Assembly: GCF_036549475.1 (NCBI RefSeq)
Contig: NZ_JAZHLI010000016.1
Coordinates: 21,223-85,222, forward strand
DNA from: Aurantimonas sp036549475
GTDB taxonomy: Bacteria > Pseudomonadota > Alphaproteobacteria > Rhizobiales > Rhizobiaceae
Length of the DNA stretch: 64,000 bases
Direction: 5' to 3'
Shown here: piece by piece, positions 44,127-54,008 of the stretch
How positions within the stretch are numbered: the stretch's first letter is position 1
How the letters are laid out: the number at the start of each line of letters is the position of its first letter
Notes under the pieces: model-generated
Databases searched by the model: none
Told to the model about the DNA's origin: nothing
The model's input: the letters and a program-made list of their open reading frames with translations, nothing else
Made by a program: the position numbers and the translations under genes

Positions 44127-45029
44127 TCAGGCCGCTTCCGCCATGGTCTGCGAACGGCGCAGCAATGCGGCGAGGGCCTCGAAGTCGCGGCGCCGCGCCG
44201 TCGAGGGGCGGAAGGCGAGGGCGATGGTCCGGTACGGCATCGGCGCCTCGAAGGGCAGGATCGCGATGCCGCCGCTGCGGGTCTCGTCGGGGATCGCCAT
44301 TTCCGGGATCAGTGTCGCCCCGAGGCCGCCGGAAACCATCCTGAGGATCGTCGTCAGGCTGGTGGCGCCGAGGCCGGCCATCTGCCCCGCATCGGCGATG
44401 CGGCAGATGTCGAGCGCCTGGGCGCGCAGGCAATGGCCTTCCTCCAGCAGGATCAGCCGTTCGTTGCGCAGGGCCGACAGGGGCACAGGTTCCGCCACGC
44501 GCGTGGCCTCGGCCGCCGGCAACGCCAGATAGAAGCGGTCCTCGAACAGCGGGATGGATTCGAGCAACGGATCGTCCAGCGGCAATGCGACGACGGCGCA
44601 GTCGATCTCGCCGACCGCCAGATCGGCGATCAGCCGATCGGTGACGCTCTCGCGGATCTCGCAGACGAGCTGGGGATAAGCGCTGGAGAGTTCGCGCAGG
44701 AAGGTCGGCAGGATGTAGGGCGCGACCGAAGCGATCATGCCGAGCCGCAGACGCCGCGACAACAGCGCCTCGCCGGCGGTCGCCAGGCTTTCCAGTTCCT
44801 GCATCTCGGACAGGATGCGCCGGACCCGCTCGCCGATGAGGACGCCGTCGCTGGTCAGCGTGACGCCGGAGGGCGCGCGCTGGAACAGGGGCCCGCCGAA
44901 AAACTCCTCCATCTGGGCGATCTGCGCCGACAGCGCCGGCTGGCTGATGTTGAGCCGTTTGGCGGCTTGGCCGAAATGCAGGGTTTCGCTGAGAGTGCTG
45001 AAATAGCGGAGCTGTCGAATGGTGATCAT
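44127..45029 (-). CDS. oxyR: OxyR-like LysR family peroxide regulator
   Basis: 300 residues. The LysR helix-turn-helix (LRYFSTLSETLHFGQAAKRL, NISQPALSAQIAQMEEFFGG) precedes a co-inducer domain with LILLEEGHC200 and ALDIC209. This is the C-x8-C pair that forms the peroxide-induced disulphide in OxyR. It is divergent from a catalase gene across 113 bp containing a perfect CGAT-N11-ATCG box. It should activate the catalase on H2O2 exposure and repress itself. Confidence 0.9.
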   Translation of the reverse strand: MITIRQLRYFSTLSETLHFGQAAKRLNISQPALSAQIAQMEEFFGGPLFQRAPSGVTLTSDGVLIGERVRRILSEMQELESLATAGEALLSRRLRLGMIASVAPYILPTFLRELSSAYPQLVCEIRESVTDRLIADLAVGEIDCAVVALPLDDPLLESIPLFEDRFYLALPAAEATRVAEPVPLSALRNERLILLEEGHCLRAQALDICRIADAGQMAGLGATSLTTILRMVSGGLGATLIPEMAIPDETRSGGIAILPFEAPMPYRTIALAFRPSTARRRDFEALAALLRRSQTMAEAA

Positions 45030-45032
45030 GTC

Positions 45033-45051
45033 CGATAGGATAAACTGATCG
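45033..45051. promoter_or_regulatory. LysR/OxyR-type box between oxyR and the catalase gene
   Basis: CGAT at 45033-45036 and ATCG at 45048-45051 flank exactly 11 bases, giving the T-N11-A inverted repeat bound by LysR-type regulators. It starts four bases upstream of the oxyR start codon, suiting autorepression and, with further half-sites downstream, catalase activation. Confidence 0.55.
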
Positions 45052-45142
45052 ATGCCGCTTGCAAATACGATTGGAGATTATCGGGCCGGTTCCGTAGGGT
45101 GCGCCTGGAACAATTCCAAAACATGGCGAAGGGAGCCTCTTC

Positions 45143-46645
45143 ATGGCTGATCGCGAGAGATTGACGACGACATCCGGCGCGCCGGTGTCGAGCAACCAGA
45201 ATTCCAAGACGGTGGGCCGCAACGGGCCATTGCTGCTCGAGGACTACCAGCTGATCGAGAAGCTGGCGCACCAGAACCGCGAGCGCGTGCCCGAGCGCGT
45301 CGTCCACGCCAAGGGCTGGGGCGCCCACGGCACGCTGGTCGTGACCGAGGACGTCAGCCGCTACACCCGCGCAAAGGTTCTGCAGCCGGGTACGAAGACC
45401 GAAATGTTCGCCCGCTTCTCCACCGTTGCCGGCGAGCAGGGTGCGGCAGACGCAGAGCGCGACGTGCGCGGCTTCTCGCTGAAGTTCTACACCGAGGAAG
45501 GCAACTGGGACATCGTCGGCAACAACACGCCCGTGTTCTTCGTCGCCGACCCCTACAAGTTCCCGGACTTCATCCACACGCAGAAGCGCCATCCGCGCAC
45601 CAACCTGCGCTCGGCGACCGCCATGTGGGATTTCTGGTCGCTTTGTCCGGAATCGCTGCACCAGGTGACGATCCTGATGTCCGACCGCGGCATCCCGACC
45701 GATCCGAGCCGCATGAACGGTTACGGCAGCCACACCTTCTCGCTTTGGAACGACCAGGGCGAGCGCTTCTGGGTGAAGTTCCACTTCAAGACCCGGCAGG
45801 GCCACGCGCACTTCATCAACGAGGAAGCCGAGAAGGTCATCGCCAAGTCCCGCGAGAGCTACCAGGAAGCGCTCTACGGGATGATCGAGGACGGCCGGTT
45901 CCCGAAGTGGGACATGTTCATCCAGGTGATGCCGGAGGACGAGGCCGATGCCTTCGAGGAGAAGACCGGCTGGAGCGCGTTCGACCTGACCAAGGTCTGG
46001 CCGCACGGCATGTATCCGCTGATCAAGGTCGGCGAGATGGAGCTAAACCGCAACCCGGAGAACTACTTCACGGAAGTCGAGCAGTCGGCGTTCAACCCGT
46101 CCAACGTGGTGCCGGGCATCGGCTTCTCGCCGGACCGGATGCTGCAGGGGCGTCTGTTCTCCTATCCGGACGCACATCGCTACCGGATCGGCACGCACTA
46201 TGACGCGCTGGCGGTCAACAAGCCGCGCAGCCCCGTGGCCCACTACCACATGGGCGGCGAGATGACGCTGGGCCTGGCGACCAACCCGGACGCCTATTAC
46301 GAGCCCAACTCGTTCGGCGGCCCGGTCGAGGATCCGAGCGTCGAGGAGCCGCCGCACCGCTACTCGGGCCAGGTGGGACGCTACGATTTCCGCGGCGAGG
46401 CCGACCATTACAGCCAACCGCGGGCGCTCTTCGAGATGTTCGACGCCGGCCAGCGTGAACGTCTGTTCGGCAACATCGCCGGTGCGATGCAGGGCGTGCC
46501 GCAGTTCATCGTCGATCGCCAGCTGGCGCATTTCGACAAGGTGCACGCGGAATACGGTGCAGGCGTTCGCCAGGCGATCGCGGCGCAGACACGCGACGAT
46601 GCCGAGGCCAGCCTCAGCACCAGCCACAGCGCCGCTGCGGAATAG
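45143..46645 (+). CDS. katA: Monofunctional haem catalase
   Basis: 500 residues, small-subunit clade 3 type. Distal His55 lies in ERVVHAKGWGAHGTLVVTED, the catalytic Asn in NWDIVGNNTPVFFV, and the proximal Tyr in RLFSYPDAHRYRIG. QSAFNPSNVVPGIGFSPDRM is also typical. The usual VVHAKGAGA is VVHAKGWGA here, a Trp at a position near the substrate channel. It converts H2O2 to water and oxygen. GAAGGGAGCC before the ATG is the ribosome-binding site. An intrinsic terminator follows at 46701-46728. Confidence 0.95.
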   Translation: MADRERLTTTSGAPVSSNQNSKTVGRNGPLLLEDYQLIEKLAHQNRERVPERVVHAKGWGAHGTLVVTEDVSRYTRAKVLQPGTKTEMFARFSTVAGEQGAADAERDVRGFSLKFYTEEGNWDIVGNNTPVFFVADPYKFPDFIHTQKRHPRTNLRSATAMWDFWSLCPESLHQVTILMSDRGIPTDPSRMNGYGSHTFSLWNDQGERFWVKFHFKTRQGHAHFINEEAEKVIAKSRESYQEALYGMIEDGRFPKWDMFIQVMPEDEADAFEEKTGWSAFDLTKVWPHGMYPLIKVGEMELNRNPENYFTEVEQSAFNPSNVVPGIGFSPDRMLQGRLFSYPDAHRYRIGTHYDALAVNKPRSPVAHYHMGGEMTLGLATNPDAYYEPNSFGGPVEDPSVEEPPHRYSGQVGRYDFRGEADHYSQPRALFEMFDAGQRERLFGNIAGAMQGVPQFIVDRQLAHFDKVHAEYGAGVRQAIAAQTRDDAEASLSTSHSAAAE

Positions 46646-46700
46646 GCAAGACCACCGGTCCTGTGACGATCATGGCCGGCGCCGCGTGCGCCGGCAGAAG

Positions 46701-46728
46701 AGGGCTGGGAGCGATCCCGGCCCTTTTT
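46701..46728 (+). terminator. Intrinsic terminator of the catalase gene
   Basis: AGGGCTGGGA (46701-46710) pairs with TCCCGGCCCT (46715-46724), with one G-U pair and a GCGA tetraloop, followed by TTTT. It has the classical Rho-independent form. Confidence 0.8.
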
Positions 46729-46884
46729 GCTTGCGGGGGTGCCGCCACGTGGTGCAGGACTGCATCCAATCCGCAAGGCCATCCGACCGAACGCGACCCG
46801 TCGAAGCGACGGCCGCCGCTCGCCCATTCGGCCATTGCGCGCAATGCACGGCATCGTCCGGCACATAACAGCAAGGATACGTAC

Positions 46885-48186
46885 ATGCGCTTCGGCGGCC
46901 GGCTGTCTGCAGCCATCGAAATCCTGTCCGACATCGACGCGCGACGCCGGCCCGTGGCCGACGCGTTGAAGGATTGGGGCCTGTCCCATCGCTTCGCCGG
47001 CTCGGGCGACCGCGCGGCGATCGGCAACATCGTCTACGACGTGCTGCGCCGCCGGCGCTCGCTGGCATGGCGCATGGAGGACGAGGCGCCGGCGGCGCTG
47101 GTCTATGCCGCCGTGCTCGACAGCTCGGGCAAGAGCGTCAAGGATCTCGCCATCGCGCTCGACGGCGACCGGTTCGCGCCCGAGATGCCGTCGACGGACG
47201 ATTTCGCTGCCTTCCGCACCCGCGACCTGACGCAGGCGCCCGGCGCTGTGCAGGCCGATGTGCCGGACTGGCTGGCGGCGCGCCTCGAGACGGCCTTCGG
47301 CGAAGCCTGGGTGGAAGAGGCCGCGGCGCTGTCCGACCGTCCGCCGCTCGACATGCGCGTCAACACGCTGCGCGCCGACCGCGACAAGGTCATCAAGGCG
47401 CTGGCGCCATTTTCCGCGAGCGCCACGGCGCTGGCACCGCACGGCCTGCGGATTCCGCCGATCGCCGGCGACGGGCGGCATCCCAACGTGCAGGTGGAGG
47501 CCGGATTCCAGAAGGGCTGGTTCGAGATCCAGGACGAGGGCTCGCAGATCGTCTCGATGCTGGCCGGCGCTGCGCCGGGCATGCAGGTGCTGGATTTCTG
47601 CGCCGGGGCAGGCGGCAAGACTCTGGCGCTGGCTGCGTCCATGGAAAATACCGGCCAGATCCACGCCTATGACAGCGATCGCCAGCGGCTGGCGCCCATC
47701 CACGACCGGCTGAAGCGGGCCGAGGTGCGCAACGTTCAGGTCCATGCCCCGCGCGACGACATCAGCGAGCTGGAAGGCCGCATGGATCTGGTGCTGGTCG
47801 ACGCGCCCTGCACCGGCACGGGCACCTGGCGCCGCCGGCCGGATGCCAAGTGGCGGCTGTCCGAACGCCAGCTCGACAAGCGTGTCGGCGAGCAGGATGC
47901 TGTGCTCGACGCGGCCGCGCGCTTCGTCAAGCCCGGCGGCCGTCTGGTCTACATCACCTGTTCGCTGCTGCCAGAGGAGAACGGCGCCCGCATTGCCGCC
48001 CTGCTCGAACGCGAGGCGGGAGCAGGCTTTGCCGTCGCCGATGCCGCCGAACGCTGGTCCGCCGCCCTGCCGGAGGCGCCGAAGGCCTATCATGCCAGCT
48101 CGCTTGCGGGCGGCACGACGCTGACCCTGACGCCGCGCACCACCGGCACCGACGGGTTCTTCTTCGCCATCCTCGAGCGCCGCTGA
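46885..48186 (+). CDS. rsmB: RsmB/NOP2-Sun family 16S rRNA m5C methyltransferase
   Basis: 433 residues. It has an N-terminal NusB-like helical domain (FGGRLSAAIEILSDIDARRR, IGNIVYDVLRRRRSLAWRM). The S-adenosylmethionine-binding core has VLDFCAGAGGKTLALAASM, the catalytic motifs VDAPCTGTGTWRRRPDAKWR and LVYITCSLLPEENG with both cysteines. It should methylate a cytosine in 16S rRNA. ATG 46885 with AAGGA upstream is preferred to earlier in-frame starts. Its stop overlaps the tspO ATG. Confidence 0.88.
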   Translation: MRFGGRLSAAIEILSDIDARRRPVADALKDWGLSHRFAGSGDRAAIGNIVYDVLRRRRSLAWRMEDEAPAALVYAAVLDSSGKSVKDLAIALDGDRFAPEMPSTDDFAAFRTRDLTQAPGAVQADVPDWLAARLETAFGEAWVEEAAALSDRPPLDMRVNTLRADRDKVIKALAPFSASATALAPHGLRIPPIAGDGRHPNVQVEAGFQKGWFEIQDEGSQIVSMLAGAAPGMQVLDFCAGAGGKTLALAASMENTGQIHAYDSDRQRLAPIHDRLKRAEVRNVQVHAPRDDISELEGRMDLVLVDAPCTGTGTWRRRPDAKWRLSERQLDKRVGEQDAVLDAAARFVKPGGRLVYITCSLLPEENGARIAALLEREAGAGFAVADAAERWSAALPEAPKAYHASSLAGGTTLTLTPRTTGTDGFFFAILERR

Positions 48187-48635
48187 TGCATCCCTATGTC
48201 GCCCTGGCGTTGTACCTCGCCCTGACCATCGGGGGCGGCCTGTTGATCGGCGCGGTGACGGCGCCGGGCGACTGGTACCAGGCGCTGCAGAAGCCGTGGT
48301 TCGATCCGCCGGGCTGGGTCTTCGGGCCGGCCTGGGGCCTGCTCTATGTGCTGATCGCCATCGCTGGCTGGCGCATCTCGCGACGCGGCGAATTGCGGGC
48401 GGCGCGGATCTGGTGGCTGCAGCTCGGCCTCAACTTCCTGTGGCCGTTCCTGTTCTTCCGGGTCCACGCGACCGGCCTGGCGCTGGTCGAGATCGTGCTG
48501 CTCCTGGCAGTGATCTGCGCCTTCATCGCCCTGACCTGGCGCGCAGACCGTGTCTCGGCACTGCTGTTCGTGCCCTATGGCGCCTGGGTCACCTTTGCGA
48601 CGCTTCTCAACGGCGCGATCTGGTGGTTGAACTGA
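48186..48635 (+). CDS. tspO: TspO/MBR family tryptophan-rich sensory protein
   Basis: 149 residues and five helices with the TspO signatures WYQALQKPWFDPPGWVFGPA, WGLLYVLIAIAGWRI, WWLQLGLNFLWPFLFF, and LLFVPYGAWVTFATLLNGAI. TspO proteins bind porphyrins and related ligands and modulate oxygen or stress responses. The ATG overlaps the upstream TGA by one base, so the gene is translationally coupled to the rRNA methyltransferase. Confidence 0.93.
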   Translation: MHPYVALALYLALTIGGGLLIGAVTAPGDWYQALQKPWFDPPGWVFGPAWGLLYVLIAIAGWRISRRGELRAARIWWLQLGLNFLWPFLFFRVHATGLALVEIVLLLAVICAFIALTWRADRVSALLFVPYGAWVTFATLLNGAIWWLN

Positions 48636-48684
48636 GCGGAGCCCGGCAACATCAGCGCGGCGGGCCAAGCGAGCGAACGGCACG

Positions 48685-49356
48685 ATGACCGATTACGACC
48701 CGACCATGATCGATGCCGCGACCGAGGATCTGGGCGGGGCGCGCGTGCTCTTCGTCATGGCCGCGTCGGCTGAATACGGCCCGGCGCTGCGCCGGCGCAT
48801 CGCGCCGTTCCTGACCGGGGTCGGTCCCATCGAGGCGGCGCTGGGCACCGGCATCGCCCTGCACGCGCTCACCCTGGCCGGCCATCGACCCGACCTCGTC
48901 GTCTCGCTCGGCTCGGCCGGTTCGCGGACGCTGGAACAAGGGGAGATCTACCAGGTCTCGTCGGTCGCCTGGCGCGACATCGACGCGTCGCCGCTGGGTT
49001 TCGAAAAGGGCGTGACGCCGTTTCTGGATCATCCCGTCCATATCGAGCTGCCGACGCCGGTCCCCAGCCTGCCGCGGGCCCGGCTGTCGACGGGTTCCGA
49101 CATCGTGTCGGGTGCGCGCTACGATGCAATCGATGCGGAGATGGTCGACATGGAGACCTTCGCCGTGCTGCGCGCCTGCCAGCGCTTCGACGTCCGGCTG
49201 GTCGGCCTGCGGGGCATATCCGACGGGGCGGCTGACCTGCACCATTACGACGACTGGACGACGCTGTTGCACGTCATCGACGAGAAGCTGGCCGATGCCG
49301 TCGACCGGCTCGAGATCGCGATCGATTCGGGACTGATGGACCCAAGCCCGTCCTGA
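48685..49356 (+). CDS. mtnN: 5'-methylthioadenosine/S-adenosylhomocysteine nucleosidase family protein
   Basis: 223 residues of the phosphorylase/nucleosidase superfamily. ARVLFVMAASAEYGPALRRR contains the catalytic-type Glu. VGPIEAALGTGIALHAL, DLVVSLGSAGSRTLEQGEIY and AEMVDMETFAVLRACQRF hold the ribose-binding Met-Glu. It hydrolyses methylthioadenosine or S-adenosylhomocysteine to adenine. The usual catalytic Asp region appears as GISDGAAD. It is 49 bp after tspO and ends at a shared hairpin with the convergent DUF892 gene. Confidence 0.85.
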   Translation: MTDYDPTMIDAATEDLGGARVLFVMAASAEYGPALRRRIAPFLTGVGPIEAALGTGIALHALTLAGHRPDLVVSLGSAGSRTLEQGEIYQVSSVAWRDIDASPLGFEKGVTPFLDHPVHIELPTPVPSLPRARLSTGSDIVSGARYDAIDAEMVDMETFAVLRACQRFDVRLVGLRGISDGAADLHHYDDWTTLLHVIDEKLADAVDRLEIAIDSGLMDPSPS

Positions 49357-49361
49357 TCCGC

Positions 49362-49394
49362 AACCGGCCCCGGGGCAGCGCCCCGGAGCCGGTT
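49362..49394. terminator. Bidirectional terminator between mtnN and DUF892 genes
   Basis: AACCGG at 49362 pairs with CCGGTT at 49389-49394, and inside them CCGGGGC with GCCCCGG, around AGC. It is centred between two convergent stop codons. Confidence 0.6.
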
Positions 49395-49401
49395 GACGGG
49401 A

Positions 49402-49890
49402 TCAGGCGGCCTTCTTGTTGATCTTGGCGCCGGCGAGCTTCGACAGCTTTTCGTCGGTCGCCTTTTCCTGCTTCAGGGTCTCCTGCAGCTTGGACACGAC
49501 GTCTTTGTGGCCGAGGGTCCCTGCCCAGGTGATCAGCGTCCCGTAGCGGGCGATCTCGTAATGCTCCACCGCCTGGGCTGCGGCGAGCATGGCGGCATCG
49601 AGGGTCTCGGGGTCTTCGACCTCGTCCATCAGCTCGGTCGCCTCGTGGATGATACCGACGATCGCGTCGCATTTGACGGCCTTCGGCTTCTGGCCGATGC
49701 TTTCGAACACTTCTTCGAGCCGCGTGACCTGCTCCTTGGTTTCCTCCAGATGGGTCTGGAAGGCGGTCTTCAAATCGTCGCTCTGCGCCTTCTTGGCCAT
49801 CTTGGGGAGGGCCTTGGCGATCTGCTTTTCGGCGTAATAGATATCCTGCAGCGTATGCAGGAAAAGGTCGTCCAGTGATTTGACGCTCAT
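49402..49890 (-). CDS. DUF892 ferritin-like stress protein (YciE/YciF family)
   Basis: 162 residues. It starts SVKSLDDLFLHTLQDIYYAE, then KQIAKALPKMAKKAQSDDLK, HLEETKEQVTRLEEVFESIG, AVEHYEIARYGTLITWAGTL, and a Lys-rich tail. The four-helix ferritin-like fold keeps Glu/His positions for a di-iron site. These are general-stress proteins. The start at 49890 was chosen by homology. A perfect EcfG-type promoter lies 42 bases upstream at 49932-49956. Confidence 0.93.
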   Translation of the reverse strand: MSVKSLDDLFLHTLQDIYYAEKQIAKALPKMAKKAQSDDLKTAFQTHLEETKEQVTRLEEVFESIGQKPKAVKCDAIVGIIHEATELMDEVEDPETLDAAMLAAAQAVEHYEIARYGTLITWAGTLGHKDVVSKLQETLKQEKATDEKLSKLAGAKINKKAA

Positions 49891-49931
49891 GTGAGTGGCT
49901 CCGGATCGCGGCATCATCACCGCGGCGCCAG

Positions 49932-49956
49932 AACGGCGCTGCCGATCCGGCGTTCC
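49932..49956 (-). promoter_or_regulatory. EcfG-type general stress promoter of the DUF892 gene
   Basis: On the minus strand GGAAC (49956-49952), 16 bases, CGTT (49935-49932) matches the EcfG consensus exactly, with the same spacing as at csbD. Confidence 0.75.
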
Positions 49957-50062
49957 ACCCACCCGATGGGGTAATGCACAGACGGCTACCGAAGCGGAAT
50001 CTTGCACCGGAATGCTGCGCGAGATGCTGGACTTTGCTGCGCAGCTTTCCTAAAGCCTCGCC

Positions 50063-51619
<1,557 letters not shown>

Positions 51620-51685
51620 TTCCGCTGGCCTGAACGGGGCCGCGATCGCCCGGGCCGGGCCGACACCAGCCGACAGGACGCTACC

Positions 51686-52606
51686 ATGACGCAAGCCAGT
51701 GCCGCCGCGACGGGCCGGCCGAGCGCCAACACGCTCGGCATGGCGATCATGCTGTTCGGCATCTTCCTGTTCATGGTCAACGACACGCTCGGCAAGTGGC
51801 TGGTGTCCACCTATTCCATCGGCCAGGTGCTGATGATCCGCTCGCTGGCGGCGCTGATCGTCTTGGCGCCGTTCTTCTGGCGCACCGGGCTGAAGCCGCT
51901 CGTGGGGCTGGAGCGGCCGGGGCTGCAGGTGCTGCGCGTCGTCTTCGCGACGGTGGAGGTCATCGCCTTCTACGGCGCCGTCGCCTATCTGCCGCTCGCC
52001 GACACGATGGCCTACTGGCTGGCCGCCCCGATCTACGTCGCGGCGCTCTCGCCGATCTTCCTGAAGGAACGCGTCGGCATCCGGCGCTGGACGGCCATCG
52101 TCGTCGGCTTCGTCGGCGTGCTGGTCGTCCTGCAGCCGTCGCAGGCCAGCCTGACCGCGCCAGCCTTCATCGCCATCGGTGGCAGCCTGACCTTCGCGCT
52201 GATGATGATCACGGCGCGCAGCCTGCGCGGCACGTCCGACAAGGCGCTGGTGTTCTGGCAGACCGTGGGCGCGCTCGTCGGCGGGGCGCTGCTCGCGCCG
52301 ATGGGCTGGGTGACGCCCGGCCTGATCGACCTGGTGCTCCTGGCAATCCTCGGCGTCGTCGCCATGGCCGCGCATATGTGCGTGACGCGGGCGTTCAAGC
52401 TGGGCGATGCGGCCGACATCGCGCCGCTGCAATACACCATGCTCCTATGGGCGATCCTGTTCGGCTACCTGGTCTTCGGCGACGTGCCGCGTCTGACCAT
52501 GCTCCTGGGCGCCGCGATCATCATGGGGGCGGGGCTGTTCATCTTCTTCCGCGAACGCCAACTCGCCAGGCGGGTGAGTATGACCCGCCCACTGACGCCG
52601 GGCTAG
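51686..52606 (+). CDS. DMT superfamily (EamA) transporter
   Basis: 306 residues and ten helices in two EamA repeats: LGMAIMLFGIFLFMVNDTLG opens the first, and FIAIGGSLTFALMMITARSL begins the second. The typical VEVIAFYGAVAYLPLADTMA and ADIAPLQYTMLLWAILFGYL are present. It exports or imports an unknown small metabolite. A GC hairpin (52670-52688) separates it from the convergent lipoprotein gene. Confidence 0.9.
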   Translation: MTQASAAATGRPSANTLGMAIMLFGIFLFMVNDTLGKWLVSTYSIGQVLMIRSLAALIVLAPFFWRTGLKPLVGLERPGLQVLRVVFATVEVIAFYGAVAYLPLADTMAYWLAAPIYVAALSPIFLKERVGIRRWTAIVVGFVGVLVVLQPSQASLTAPAFIAIGGSLTFALMMITARSLRGTSDKALVFWQTVGALVGGALLAPMGWVTPGLIDLVLLAILGVVAMAAHMCVTRAFKLGDAADIAPLQYTMLLWAILFGYLVFGDVPRLTMLLGAAIIMGAGLFIFFRERQLARRVSMTRPLTPG

Positions 52607-52669
52607 GCATCGGCCGCGGCGCCCGGCCGGACGTGCGCCGCGGCGCCGGACACGCCGCGGGCGGGGAGA

Positions 52670-52688
52670 GCGGGCCGGAGTGGCCCGC
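52670..52688. terminator. GC hairpin between convergent DMT and I78 lipoprotein genes
   Basis: GCGGGCC (52670-52676) and GGCCCGC (52682-52688) pair perfectly around a 5-base loop, between two convergent stops. Confidence 0.5.
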
Positions 52689-52695
52689 CTTGCGG

Positions 52696-53097
52696 TCAGC
52701 CGCAGCGGACCTGGGACACCCGATTGGCGTTGTCGGTCTCCAGATTCAGCCGGCCCGAGACGAATTCCTGGGTGATCGGCTGGTTCGGATAGAGAACCCG
52801 CACGGTCTCGGCGCCGGTGGCCGCCTTTGCTGCCTCGGTCGCCTCGACATTGGCGATCTGCCCGATGAGATACCGCGCCGCTTCCGGATTGCAGCTGCCA
52901 ATCGCCGGTCCACCCGGCGCCAGGCGGCCGTTCGTGCCGGCGGTTCCCCCACCAGGCATCGGCGGCAGCGCCGTCGCGCCGCCCGGCCGGCCGTCCGATT
53001 GTGGCCGCAGGCCCGCGGGGTCCGGGCGCTCGGTGGCGCAGCCGGCCAACAGCAGCGCGGCGCTCGTCAGAATGGCGAGGGACATGGGACGCATCAT
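52696..53097 (-). CDS. Lipoprotein with I78-family peptidase inhibitor domain
   Basis: 133 residues. The signal peptide ends in a lipobox (LLLAGC), so the mature protein is lipid-anchored at Cys20. A Pro/Gly-rich linker follows. The C-terminal domain matches the I78 inhibitor family: CNPEAARYLIGQ, TVRVLYPNQPITQEFVSGRL, NLETDNANRVSQVRCG, with a probable disulphide between the two Cys. The role in nature is unknown; inhibition of serine peptidases is known for the family founder. Confidence 0.85.
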   Translation of the reverse strand: MMRPMSLAILTSAALLLAGCATERPDPAGLRPQSDGRPGGATALPPMPGGGTAGTNGRLAPGGPAIGSCNPEAARYLIGQIANVEATEAAKAATGAETVRVLYPNQPITQEFVSGRLNLETDNANRVSQVRCG

Positions 53098-53315
53098 GCA
53101 GGATCCTTCAACGCATTCGCGGCCGGACGAGGCCGATGCTCGCCCGATTCCGAGCGATTCGCCGCAACCCTAGGGCAGGCAACGGCAGGGAAGGAAGCGC
53201 TTGCCGGCGAAAAATCTTTCGGTGGCCGGCGATAAAGCGCAATCGCGCAAGATTTCGGCTAGTCTTCCGATCGGCGTGACGGCGACTGCCAGCACGAACA
53301 GAGGGGGCAGCCTGC

Positions 53316-53891
53316 ATGGTAGTACTGGTTCTCGGCCTGGTCATCTTTCTCACCATCCATTCGCTGCGCATCGTCGCGGAGCCCACGCGCAACAGGATGC
53401 TGGCGCGGCTGGGTGAGAACCGCTTCAAGGGCATCTATTCGGTTCTGTCTCTCGTCGGCATCGTCCTGGTCGTATCGGGATACCGCGACGTGCGCATGGA
53501 GTCTGCGCTGCTGTATGCGCCGCCGGAAGGGCTGCGCCATCTGGCGCTCCTGCTGGTGCCGGTCGGTTTCGTCCTGGTCGCCAGCGCCTATCTGCGAGGC
53601 GGACGGATCAAGCGGGCAGTCCGCCATCCCATGGTGCTGGGGGTCGGTCTCTGGGCGCTCGGCCATGTGCTGGCCAACGGCACGGTCGCCGACGCCGTCC
53701 TCTTCGGCAGCTTCCTCGTGTGGGCGGTTCTCGATTATGCCAGCGCCATCAACCGTGCTGTCCCTGCGCCGGCCGGCAAATCACCCAGCCTGACCGGCGA
53801 TGTCCTCGCCGTCGTCATCGGTCTCGGCCTCTCGGCGCTGTTCATCCTGTGGGCCCATCGCTGGCTGTTCGGCGTCGCGCCGATCGCTTAG
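53316..53891 (+). CDS. NnrU family membrane protein
   Basis: 191 residues and six helices with the NnrU pattern: FLTIHSLRIVAEPTRNRMLA, RFKGIYSVLSLVGIVLVVSG, KRAVRHPMVLGVGLWALGHV and LFGSFLVWAVLDYASAINRA. NnrU-type proteins were first linked to nitric oxide metabolism and are related to isoprenoid-modifying proteins; function is unresolved. The next gene begins 117 bp downstream, an order common in Hyphomicrobiales ahead of der. Confidence 0.88.
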   Translation: MVVLVLGLVIFLTIHSLRIVAEPTRNRMLARLGENRFKGIYSVLSLVGIVLVVSGYRDVRMESALLYAPPEGLRHLALLLVPVGFVLVASAYLRGGRIKRAVRHPMVLGVGLWALGHVLANGTVADAVLFGSFLVWAVLDYASAINRAVPAPAGKSPSLTGDVLAVVIGLGLSALFILWAHRWLFGVAPIA

Positions 53892-54008
53892 CGGGCCATC
53901 GCGACTGCACGCCCTTTCACCTGCGCCAAAAATCGTTAGAAGACCCCAAGTGTTTGTGCTGGCCGGGCATCAGTCTCCGGCCGCGGCCGGTTTTCGAAGA
54001 GTGGGTGG

